64,000 bases of DNA from G965220075 sp965220075. GTDB taxonomy: Bacteria; Chloroflexota; UBA11872. The notes under the pieces are model-generated. The model searched no databases and had not been told where the DNA came from. It saw nothing but the letters and a program-made list of their open reading frames with translations. The position numbers were made by a program, and so were the translations under genes. Of the stretch, positions 46,056 through 53,747 are shown piece after piece. The stretch is taken from contig OZ244806.1 in NCBI GenBank assembly GCA_965220075.1, positions 2,728,001-2,792,000 of the forward strand, in the 5' to 3' direction. Position 1 is the stretch's first letter, and the number at the start of each line of letters is the position of its first letter.

Positions 46056-46402
46056 ATGTCAAGGCGACAGGTCTGTTGGGGAAACAAGGGTCGTGCCACC
46101 TACGCTTCTGGGCTGCCATTGGGCCGTGAGAACTTCGTCACCGCTCTAGCTGTCGAGTTGGCTCTGAAGGCGCTGCTGCAACAGGCCATTGGTGATTGCC
46201 CTTCCGATCATGAACAGAAAGCCTCCACGTTGTGGTCCCTGCCGATGCTTATGAGCAGCTGGAGCAATCATTCGGCGAGACGAGCGAAGGATCGCTACGG
46301 CCACCGCTCGATGAGCATCGCTGCGACTTCGTCGCGTGGCGATACATCGACACGAGTAGTGAATCTTGTAGGGGCTCAGGCGCGCGTCGACCGGCGGCGT
46401 AA
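46056..46402 (+). pseudogene. HEPN-like small protein, frameshifted
   Basis: From the ATG at 46056 the frame encodes a helix with GLPLGRENFVTALAVELALK, typical of HEPN-type helical bundles, then CPSDHEQKASTLWSLP. One missing base near 46238 shifts into a frame with DAYEQLEQSFGETSEG and CDFVAWRYIDT, which resembles the end of such proteins, and stops at 46400-46402. Its downstream end overlaps the integrase fragment on the other strand. A HEPN RNase-like or scaffold role is a guess from helix pattern; the RxxxxH motif is not obvious. Confidence 0.45.
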
Positions 46403-46621
46403 CGGCGCGGTCTGGCAGGGTCGCTGCTGCAGGTACTGCTGATAGCGCAGCGCGATCGCCAGCGTGACGTCTGCCAGAATCGGCTCGCCACCCAGAAATG
46501 CCGCGGATTTCGCCAAGTTCTCGCGGTAAAGCCGCACGGTTCCCAGGGAATAGCCCTGCGCGACAAGAGTGGCCAAATTGTGGAGCGTGGCCCTGGCCAG
46601 CGGGACCGCGTCGGTGCTCAT
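46376..46621 (-). pseudogene. tyrosine recombinase, N-terminal fragment
   Basis: From an ATG at 46621 with a well-placed AGGAGG, 81 residues are open. They contain the SAM-like core-binding pattern of integrases (GYSLGTVRLYRENLAKSAAF, then ALRYQQYLQQ). The frame ends where the HEPN-like remnant overlaps; the catalytic domain is absent. With the tRNA-Gly half 150 bases away it marks the end of an older integrated element. Confidence 0.7.
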
Positions 46622-46771
46622 AACCCCTCCTACCACGGGGTCTCGCGCGGCGCACAGAGGCGTCGCGCGACCGTGGACCAAGCGTTGCGCGGGCGTGGCG
46701 CGGACGGGCTGAAGGTTAGATTTCGCAAAACACCGCGAATCGGCCAATTTGGCCGATCCACTGCTGTTAGG

Positions 46772-46814
46772 AGCGGGGGACGGGATTCGAACCCGCGACA
46801 TCCAGCTTGGGAGG
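46772..46814 (-). other. 3' half of a tRNA-Gly (CCC), an attachment-site remnant
   Basis: On the minus strand the sequence runs from the anticodon loop CTCCCAA through the 3' anticodon arm, a good T arm (GCGGG-TTCGAAT-CCCGT) and an acceptor end CCCCCGCTCC. The 5' half of a tRNA is not present. CCC in the loop assigns tRNA-Gly. Such 3' halves are left by integrases that recombine in the anticodon loop, or are carried as attP. Confidence 0.8.
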
Positions 46815-46869
46815 CACGATTGCGGTACTACAGTGTGTGACACCGACGCACGAGCCAGGAGACTGTGCG

Positions 46870-47292
46870 ATGAGCCGGCACCTCTCGGTCCGCATCGGCG
46901 ATGAAGTCTTCGCACAGTTGGAGGCGCAGAGCCGGAGAAGCGGGCAATCACGAACGGCGGTCGCCAGGCGGTTGCTCGAGGAGGGGCTGCGCATGGAGCG
47001 GCATCCCGGGATCGTCTTCCGTTCGGGTCCCGGCGGGCGACGCGCGGGGTTGATCGATGGTCCCGACGTATGGGAGGTCGTGAGCGCGGTTCGCGGATCG
47101 GATACTGGCGGTGCCGAAAGCGTGGCGGAAATCGGCGAGCGGATTGGGCTGACGAGTGCTCAGATACGCGCGGCGCACCGCTACTACGCCGACTTCACCA
47201 ACGAGGTCATGACCTGGATTCGGCGCGTGCAGCATGAAGCCGCGAGGGCGGCGGCCAAGTGGCAGCGGGAGCGAGAACTCCCTGGCCAGTAG
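46870..47292 (+). CDS. ribbon-helix-helix regulator / antitoxin-like protein
   Basis: A 140-residue protein. The N-terminal 45 residues (MSRHLSVRIGDEVFAQLEAQ, then SRTAVARRLLEEGLRM) form a CopG/Arc-type ribbon-helix-helix DNA-binding domain. The rest holds GPDVWEVVSAV and a helical pair around IGLTSAQIRAAHRYYADF that resembles the C-terminal part of several VapB-like antitoxins. The ATG at 46870 has AGGAG eight bases upstream. It starts 55 bases from the tRNA-Gly remnant and ends 12 bases before the helicase gene, so it probably represses its own four-gene operon. No direct toxin partner of a classical type is adjacent. Confidence 0.75.
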   Translation: MSRHLSVRIGDEVFAQLEAQSRRSGQSRTAVARRLLEEGLRMERHPGIVFRSGPGGRRAGLIDGPDVWEVVSAVRGSDTGGAESVAEIGERIGLTSAQIRAAHRYYADFTNEVMTWIRRVQHEAARAAAKWQRERELPGQ

Positions 47293-47304
47293 CCAGAAGC
47301 AACA

Positions 47305-48762
47305 ATGATTCCGGTCACCTTCAAGCAGGCGGCAGTGCGGCTTAGCCCTTCACTTGCGACAATTGGGAGCGTGGCACTACCGGTCCCCCAGGGGAAACAA
47401 CGCGAGGTCGTCGCTCTCAAGCCCCAAGGGCACATTGTCGTGCTGGGCACAGCTGGCTCTGGGAAGACCACGATGGCGATCCACCGAGCCACCTACCTTG
47501 CCAATGAGCTCGCTGAACACGGAGGCCGGACCCTCCTCGCGACCTTCAACAGCACTCTCGTCACCTATCTGAAGTATCTGCGCCCGCCGGAGCTCGCCAA
47601 CGTTGACGTCGTCACCTACCACCGCTTTGCCCGCGGATACCTCGCCAGCCAGAACTTGATGTCGCCGAACGCCATTTGCTCATCTGCACAGCGAGATGGT
47701 CTCATCGACCAAGCAGTCCGCCGTGTCGCCGCGCGGCATAAGGGAGTATCACTCTTCACCCGTCCGCCGGCATTTTTCTCTGACGAGATCCGTTGGATGA
47801 ATCAACACGGGATAGAGGACCAGGACGACTATGTCGTCCGAGAACGGATAGGTCGTTCTAACGCACGTATTACCCGGCAGCAGCGCCCAGCGATGTACGA
47901 GGTGCTCACCGAGTATTACGCCCTGCGCAGAATGCTTGGCCGGTCCTACGACTGGGACGATCTCGCGAGCGCGGCGCGCCGGGCTCTGCAGCAGGACGAT
48001 GCTCCTCGTCGCTACCGGCACATCGTGATCGACGAAGGGCAGGACTTCTCGCCCGAGATGGTCCGCTCACTCGCGCTAGCGACGCCCGACGACGGGTCGC
48101 TCACGATGTTTGCCGACGTAGCGCAACAGATCTATGGGCGGCGACTAACCTGGAGCGATGCCGGCCTGAGCGCTGGCACGCCGTGGAGGTTTGAGAAGAA
48201 CTACCGGAACTCTCCTCAGATAGCGGCGCTTGGTTTGGCGATCGCAAGAATGCCCTATTACGCGGGCGAGCCGGATATGGTCGCACCAACCGAGTTTGCC
48301 GCCGCCGGTCCGCTGCCCACGGTAGTCAGCCTCGATTCGAATAATGCGGAGGCCGGGTTCGTGATCGAGCAGGCGCAGAACGCCGCCAGGTCGGGAAGCA
48401 CGGGTATCCTACTGCGCCGCAATGCTGACGTATTGACGTTCGCGAAGAAGCTCCCGAACGCACAGCGTGTTGACCGAGACCTCGTCACTTGGAACCCCGA
48501 TCCCGGGGTCTCGATCGGGACTGTACATGGCGCGAAGGGGCTCGAATTCGACACGGTCATCATGCCAAGAATGACGACAGAGCGCTGGCCTGACCAACAG
48601 CTGGTTGCCGCGTCCAGCGACGAGGAGGCTGAGGCCAGCGATGGCCGCCTCCTCTACGTTGGTGTCACCCGAGCGCGACAGGCCCTGATCCTGACCCACG
48701 CCGGGCAACTGACGGGCCTGATGCCCGCGAACCGAGGGCTCTGGATTGAGGTGCGGCGTTGA
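47305..48762 (+). CDS. SF1 (UvrD/Rep-like) DNA helicase, compact
   Basis: A 485-residue helicase with all SF1A motifs: Walker A GTAGSGKTT at 48-56, Walker B IVIDEGQDF at about 241-249, MFADVAQQIYG (motif III), NYRNSPQIA (motif IV), GTVHGAKGLEFD near 405 (motif V) and LLYVGVTRARQAL near 455 (motif VI). It is much shorter than UvrD because the accessory 1B and 2B domains are reduced. Its TGA (48760-48762) lies in the TTGATC start of the DarT-like gene, so translation is coupled. It may unwind DNA to expose the single-stranded substrate of the ADP-ribosyltransferase; this is inference. Confidence 0.88.
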   Translation: MIPVTFKQAAVRLSPSLATIGSVALPVPQGKQREVVALKPQGHIVVLGTAGSGKTTMAIHRATYLANELAEHGGRTLLATFNSTLVTYLKYLRPPELANVDVVTYHRFARGYLASQNLMSPNAICSSAQRDGLIDQAVRRVAARHKGVSLFTRPPAFFSDEIRWMNQHGIEDQDDYVVRERIGRSNARITRQQRPAMYEVLTEYYALRRMLGRSYDWDDLASAARRALQQDDAPRRYRHIVIDEGQDFSPEMVRSLALATPDDGSLTMFADVAQQIYGRRLTWSDAGLSAGTPWRFEKNYRNSPQIAALGLAIARMPYYAGEPDMVAPTEFAAAGPLPTVVSLDSNNAEAGFVIEQAQNAARSGSTGILLRRNADVLTFAKKLPNAQRVDRDLVTWNPDPGVSIGTVHGAKGLEFDTVIMPRMTTERWPDQQLVAASSDEEAEASDGRLLYVGVTRARQALILTHAGQLTGLMPANRGLWIEVRR

Positions 48763-49478
48763 TCGCGGAGATTGAGAGGGCGTCAATCCGGCGGGGAATC
48801 AGCCGGCTATGCCACTTGACGCCGTTCCGAAATCTAGTACACATCGCGAGCGGTGAAGGGCTCCTGTCAACCAAGCAGCTGGACGACCGCGATCGAGACA
48901 CTTTCAACAAGCAAGACCTCGAGCGATTAGACGGCCACCCTGACTACATTAGTTGCTCGATCGAGTACCCGAACGCGTGGTACGGCCGCCAACGTCGCAG
49001 TGATACGGCCCGCGCCGCCTCGCTGTTCCCGGACTGGGTCTGCCTTACAATCGAGCCGAAGCACCTGTGGGGGGACACGACTCTCTTTTGCCCGCGAAAC
49101 GCCGCGGCCGAGGGCGGGAGGCTCATACGTAGCGGGATAGAGGCATTCGAGTCACTCTACGCGCCCAGTGTGCAGGGGTCGGGCAATCGCCTTTTCACTC
49201 GGGACGGGTTGCCGTCTGCGTGCCCGACAGACCAACAGGCTGAGGTGCTCGTGCATCGGCATGTCCCACTGAAGGACATCCAGCACGTGATCGTTGCCGA
49301 CGAAGCGCAGGCGAGGAGGACGTTCTTTGGTCTGCGCCAACTGGGCCTGAGCGATGATCTCTTCAGGTTCCGGATCTGCCCCGATGTCTTCGACCCCTAT
49401 CGACTCTCAAGACTGCTCCGCTCTGGGGCTCGCCCCGCCGAGGCGGATTGGGATCACCGGGAGATGACCGGTGACTAG
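48759..49478 (+). CDS. darT: DarT-like DNA ADP-ribosyltransferase (DUF4433)
   Basis: A 239-residue protein. The opening RLCHLTPFRNLVHIASGEGL matches the DarT His-x(5)-Asn helix (H19, N25), and the C-terminal AEVLV around E162 matches the catalytic glutamate box (QAEFLV in Thermus DarT). DarT toxins transfer ADP-ribose from NAD to thymidine in single-stranded DNA, stopping replication, and act in phage defence. The mid-section CSIEYPNAWYGRQ is consistent with the ARTT loop region but I cannot place a catalytic Arg with confidence. TTG start at 48759 overlaps the helicase stop. The usual DarG macrodomain antitoxin is not present; the next gene may fill that role. Confidence 0.8.
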   Translation: MIAEIERASIRRGISRLCHLTPFRNLVHIASGEGLLSTKQLDDRDRDTFNKQDLERLDGHPDYISCSIEYPNAWYGRQRRSDTARAASLFPDWVCLTIEPKHLWGDTTLFCPRNAAAEGGRLIRSGIEAFESLYAPSVQGSGNRLFTRDGLPSACPTDQQAEVLVHRHVPLKDIQHVIVADEAQARRTFFGLRQLGLSDDLFRFRICPDVFDPYRLSRLLRSGARPAEADWDHREMTGD

Positions 49479-51246
49479 CCCTAGCAGCGCAACGCTCCCG
49501 CCGCGAGCAGAAGGCGCGCTTCTGGCAGCTGCGGTCGGCGACGCTCTCGGCTGGCCCCAGGAAGATCGCGGACATCGGGTGCGAACTCCGGCAGACGCCG
49601 AACCGAGGTTGGAATTCTCTCCGTGGTGGCGCCGAGAGGGTGGCCGTTATGCGGCATACGACGCGGAGATAGGCTCGGGAGAATACAGCGACGACACTCA
49701 ACTCATCCTAGCGCTAGCTCACGCTCTACGCGCCGGGGACGAGTGGTGGAAGCGTTGGACCTCCGTGGAGCTGCCGTTCTGGCTGCTATACGAACGTGGC
49801 GGCGGCGCGGCGACCAAACGCGCAGCCCGCTCCTGGATGGCAGGGAAGCCGCCATGGCTCCAAGACAGTCCCGTGCGCTACTTCGACGCGGGTGGGAACG
49901 GTGTAGCTATGCGCGTGCTTCCTCACTGCGTGCGCGGCGCAAGCAGCAATGACTTTAGCCCTATTGCCTCAGCCGTCGTGAAAGATGGCCTCACGACGCA
50001 CGGCCACCCGGTAGCCCATGTTGGTGCTCTCGCCTACGCCTACGCTCTGTGGCGAGCCCTCCGCAGGGAACGAAGCCTTGAATACGGCGAGCTGATCGCT
50101 GAAACGAAGGCTTCGGTCGACACCTGGTCGCGGCTTCCCGAAGATCTCCCTACCGAGTGGCGCGGTGCTGCGGAGCGGCACGCCCGAGTTGAGTATTCGC
50201 GCCTCTGGAGAACCACCGTGAGGGATATGGTCGAGCTCCTTGATGTGTCGGAAGTGGCGATTGGCCAAGGCTCCCTCGCTGTCGACCGCGAAACACTGGA
50301 AAACCTTCGTGCCTTCGACAGGCGGATCAGTGGTGCCGGCACGGTGACGGCGGCGGGTGCGCTTTACCTCGCATCTCGCTACGCCTCTCGCCCTGCTCAG
50401 GGGATCCTCGTCGGTGCGTTCAGTCGCGGCGCGGATACCGACACATTAGCATCAATGACCGGAGGACTTCTTGGCGCGATAAGCGGCACTGACTGGCTCA
50501 GCGGCGTCGCAGCCAAAGTCCAGGACTACGACCACTTGCGAGCCACCGCGCAGGCCTTGCTAGTGCCCAGCGACAAGCCAACCGTGGAGGCGACTGCAAA
50601 CACTTTAGCGAGGTTCTCTCGACGATTGGCCCAGATTCGTGTTGGGGACGAGATCCCGCTCCCAGACGGACGCAGTGGTGTGCTAACTCGCGTGCATGAT
50701 TTTCCGACAAAGACACGCAACGAAATCAAGAGCTTTGTATTAACTACAGATGATGGTCAAACGCTCCACGTCACAAAGAGACGGCGTAAAAAAGGGCCAG
50801 TCTTCGACTCGGATAAGAACACAGTGCAGCACAGTGTTAGCGGGAAGACACCACCTCGCAGAAACCCACGAGTGATCTTCGCAATTGAAGCTGTTAACCT
50901 GGAGATATCAACGCACTTTTATCGCGATTTGATCGGCTTGAAGGTCACTCGGGAAACGGCAGAATTCGTCAACTTCGGAGGCGAAATAGTGCTATTCCCG
51001 ATCACGAGCGACGGTGATCTACCCGCCCGCCAATTGGACTTGAGAGCCGACGGGTTGAGCAGCGCTCCAACGAAGATACTCATCTTCGTGGAACCATCAG
51101 AACTTGATGCGCTCCGCAAGCGGATCATCGCGGCCGACTTGAAGGTGTCACCGGTCACTACGATGAGATCTCTTCGACAGTTCCGCTGTTCCGACCCGGA
51201 TGGGACGATTGTCGAGATACGCGAGGCGAATGGCGCCACGAGATAG
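49471..51246 (+). CDS. ADP-ribosylglycohydrolase fused to a VOC/glyoxalase-fold domain
   Basis: A 591-residue fusion. Residues 10-365 are a DraG/ARH-type ADP-ribosyl hydrolase: GALLAAAVGDALGW near 15-28, the metal-binding SDDTQ at 73-77, and the second metal site D322 and D324 in SRGADTDTLASM. All catalytic metal ligands are present. A linker of about 90 residues holds a small beta-rich segment. Residues 466-590 resemble a vicinal-oxygen-chelate (glyoxalase/bleomycin-resistance) domain, ending DPDGTIVEIRE. The GTG start overlaps the DarT stop by eight bases. By context it is the immunity partner, removing ADP-ribose from DNA instead of DarG. The role of the VOC domain is unknown. Confidence 0.82.
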   Translation: MTSPSSATLPPRAEGALLAAAVGDALGWPQEDRGHRVRTPADAEPRLEFSPWWRREGGRYAAYDAEIGSGEYSDDTQLILALAHALRAGDEWWKRWTSVELPFWLLYERGGGAATKRAARSWMAGKPPWLQDSPVRYFDAGGNGVAMRVLPHCVRGASSNDFSPIASAVVKDGLTTHGHPVAHVGALAYAYALWRALRRERSLEYGELIAETKASVDTWSRLPEDLPTEWRGAAERHARVEYSRLWRTTVRDMVELLDVSEVAIGQGSLAVDRETLENLRAFDRRISGAGTVTAAGALYLASRYASRPAQGILVGAFSRGADTDTLASMTGGLLGAISGTDWLSGVAAKVQDYDHLRATAQALLVPSDKPTVEATANTLARFSRRLAQIRVGDEIPLPDGRSGVLTRVHDFPTKTRNEIKSFVLTTDDGQTLHVTKRRRKKGPVFDSDKNTVQHSVSGKTPPRRNPRVIFAIEAVNLEISTHFYRDLIGLKVTRETAEFVNFGGEIVLFPITSDGDLPARQLDLRADGLSSAPTKILIFVEPSELDALRKRIIAADLKVSPVTTMRSLRQFRCSDPDGTIVEIREANGATR

Positions 51247-51529
51247 TTCTGGTCGCGATTCTGCCGCTGCTGGAGCCTCGCCCGGGTGGCGCGGAGATCC
51301 TTGACGGCCCCTCTGGACTAAAGCGTCCTCTTCCCAGGGATCGGCACGAATGGTGTAGCAAATGCGCGGGGTCGTCTTCGACTCAGCAAGGGCCCGCTGC
51401 ACGAACAGAACACATTCGCGGGCCGGACCGTGTGCCATTCAGATCATTCATTCGGCATGCTGCCCGGACGGCGTTCGGCGCATCCCGCGAACGGAGTTGA
51501 TTGTATCGCTAGCGCACGCGGGCCTGCGT

Positions 51530-51970
51530 CTAACTAAAGCCGACAGCGAGATGAGCCGCTAGACATCCCGCAGCGCCCAAGGCCAGGAATGGGGCAAACG
51601 GCAGAGGCCTGAAATCGCCGCCCTTGCGACGAGCCCAAAGGGCCACAGGCATCGCTGCGGCGACAGCAAGGCCGATGGCAACGAGTATGCCCACCATTCC
51701 GGCACCCAGCCCCACGACACTCACCAGCTTGATATCCCCTAGGCCGACGGCATCGCGGGAGAACAGCCGCGGCAGCGCCAGTAGCGCTGTACCCAACCCG
51801 CTCCCAAGCAACGCGTCCGACCACCGACCGCTCATCGCCGCCAACGCGGCAGCGATCACCAGGCCAGCGAGAACCAGCGCATTTGGGATCCGTCGTTCGC
51901 GGATGTCGGTGACCGACGCTAGCAGCGCGACCCCGAGGGCGGCCGACAGCCCCATCAGCTCCGGATTCAC
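51530..51970 (-). CDS. tadV: A24 family prepilin peptidase (TadV/CpaA-like)
   Basis: A 146-residue membrane protease. It has an aspartate in TDIRERRIPN near residue 22 and GLGDIKL near 77, the two active-site aspartates of the A24 family, with several hydrophobic helices. It processes Flp-type prepilins. It is the last gene of the Tad operon and overlaps tadC by four bases. Short, soluble-domain-free form is normal for TadV. Downstream, a 283-base gap without visible genes separates it from the convergent ARH gene. Confidence 0.88.
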   Translation of the reverse strand: MNPELMGLSAALGVALLASVTDIRERRIPNALVLAGLVIAAALAAMSGRWSDALLGSGLGTALLALPRLFSRDAVGLGDIKLVSVVGLGAGMVGILVAIGLAVAAAMPVALWARRKGGDFRPLPFAPFLALGAAGCLAAHLAVGFS

Positions 51971-52884
51971 CCAAAGAGCCCCGCGGCGATGCTCAGGAGC
52001 ATGGGAACAAAGATGAGCAGCATGAACGCCGGCAGGAAGCAGATGGCGATGACAAGTTGGGCCTTGGCCTCTTGCGACGCCACCTCGGCGTCGACGGCGT
52101 TCTGCCGCTGGGCCCGCAACCCCACTTCATGCTGATCCAGGACGGCGTCGAGCTCCGCACCCAGGCGGCGCGCCTGCTTGAGCGCCAGCACGAAGGCCTC
52201 GAACTCAGGCGACCCCAACCGGTCGGACGCTTCCTGGAGGGCCACCGTGAGCGGCACCCCGAGACCGTAGGCGGCCATCGTGCGCCTGATCTCAAGGACC
52301 AGCGCGGTCGATGCCACGTCCGACGCGTCGTCCTCCACCAGCATGTGCAGCGCACGCTCGACGCCCATCCCGGTGCCGATCAGTCCGCGGAGTTCGGCGA
52401 TCACGTCCGGCACTTCGGCCAGGATCCGCTTGCGTCGGGCAGCCTTGCGAGCGTCGATCACCAGCGAGGGCGCCACGAATGCTAGGAGACCGACGATCGG
52501 CGCGCCCACCATCATGGCCGGCACCCAGGGGATGAGCATGGCCAGGGTCGCGCCCACACCGGCGCCGAGCAACAGCTTGATGGCCACCACGGTCCGCGGC
52601 GTCATCCACGCCGACTCAAGGCCCGCGTCACGCAGATCCTGCGTGCTCACCAGGCGCTGGTGGCGACCGACACGCTTTCCGACAGCGTCGAGCACCACGC
52701 CGACCTGGCCGGCCAGACCCGTGGGTGACCGGGTCGCGGCCTCGGAATCGGCCTCCGTCAGGCGTAGCACCCGCCGCTGGCGAGCTCCGCCGAAGGTGTC
52801 GGCGACCCGGCTCAGCGCGAGGAACACCAGGATGCTCACGGCGCTCGCCGCCGCCAGGGCGGTTAGCAGTGGTGGGCCGCTCAT
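51967..52884 (-). CDS. tadC: Tad pilus inner-membrane protein TadC
   Basis: A 305-residue type II secretion F-domain protein. The ATG at 52884 overlaps the tadB stop as ATGA; a longer reading to 52911 is less likely. The soluble F domain (ELRGLIGTGMGVERALHML) is preceded by two hydrophobic segments and followed by a C-terminal one (VIAICFLPAFMLLIFVP). With TadB it forms the platform for pilus assembly. Confidence 0.88.
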   Translation of the reverse strand: MSGPPLLTALAAASAVSILVFLALSRVADTFGGARQRRVLRLTEADSEAATRSPTGLAGQVGVVLDAVGKRVGRHQRLVSTQDLRDAGLESAWMTPRTVVAIKLLLGAGVGATLAMLIPWVPAMMVGAPIVGLLAFVAPSLVIDARKAARRKRILAEVPDVIAELRGLIGTGMGVERALHMLVEDDASDVASTALVLEIRRTMAAYGLGVPLTVALQEASDRLGSPEFEAFVLALKQARRLGAELDAVLDQHEVGLRAQRQNAVDAEVASQEAKAQLVIAICFLPAFMLLIFVPMLLSIAAGLFG

Positions 52885-53747
52885 GCTCGCGCCCGCGTGA
52901 AGCGCCGCCACAGGAACAGCCCCAGCACCTCAAACAGCACCGCTGCGGGGAGCAGCACAAATTGCCCCAAGGGCTCGTCCATGACGGTGAAGGACTCCGG
53001 GTTCGTTCCGCGCAGATACAGATGAATGATCGGGATCGCCAGGGCCACGACGACAATTTGAATGCGCAGGCCGCGGGTCTTGGCTTGCAGATCCTCGCGC
53101 GCGCGCAGGTTGGCGGCGACGGTGGCCTCAAGCCCTTCCAGCGCCGTCACCGCGCGCCGTCCCGCCACGCCGTGCTCGATGGCGCGCGCCAGCACGCGGT
53201 AGGCGAGGCGCAGATGGCGGCCCGGCGTTCGCGCGGCGACCGCGGCCAACGACCCATGCAGGGGACGGTCCAGCCGGAACCGATTGGCGATCCAGGCCAG
53301 ATCGTCCCGCACCCGCGGCGTTGCCACCCCCTCGGCGGCGGCCCGCAGCGCTTCGATGTAGGTGGCGCCGGCCCGCAGATGGGCGCCCAGCAGTCGCAGC
53401 AGAACCAGCGCCTCTCGATCGGCGCGCGCCTGCGCCCGCGCCACGGCAGCGCGGAGCACCACCATTGGTGCCATCGCCCCGGCAATCGCTCCCAAGAGCG
53501 CGAGCGGCGGGGTGACCAGTCCACCGGCAACCGCCCCGACCGCGAGAGCTCCGCCGTTGATCAGCAGGAATACCGGCGGCGTTATCGTCACACCGGCTTC
53601 GTGCAGTTGGGTGGCAAGACGGCTGAGGCGCCGATGGCCCCAGCCGTCTGCGGGCGATGCGGATGACCTACGCACTGGCGCCAACGCCAGCGCCACGGCC
53701 ACCACGCCTGCCGCGGCGCACCCGGCGGCGACGATGGCGAGATTCAC
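52881..53747 (-). CDS. tadB: Tad pilus inner-membrane protein TadB
   Basis: A 288-residue T2SSF-domain protein. The F domain with RAGATYIEALRAAAEG lies near residues 124-140, with a C-terminal helix (IQIVVVALAIPIIHLYL). It overlaps tadA at its start and tadC at its stop by four bases each. It partners TadC in the platform. Confidence 0.88.
   Translation of the reverse strand: MNLAIVAAGCAAAGVVAVALALAPVRRSSASPADGWGHRRLSRLATQLHEAGVTITPPVFLLINGGALAVGAVAGGLVTPPLALLGAIAGAMAPMVVLRAAVARAQARADREALVLLRLLGAHLRAGATYIEALRAAAEGVATPRVRDDLAWIANRFRLDRPLHGSLAAVAARTPGRHLRLAYRVLARAIEHGVAGRRAVTALEGLEATVAANLRAREDLQAKTRGLRIQIVVVALAIPIIHLYLRGTNPESFTVMDEPLGQFVLLPAAVLFEVLGLFLWRRFTRARA

Noticed and set aside
46739..46757. 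Palindrome ATCGGCCAA-T-TTGGCCGAT beside the tRNA-Gly half
   Set aside because: Perfect nine-base arms, but isolated; could be an operator or recombinase site, not enough evidence to annotate.
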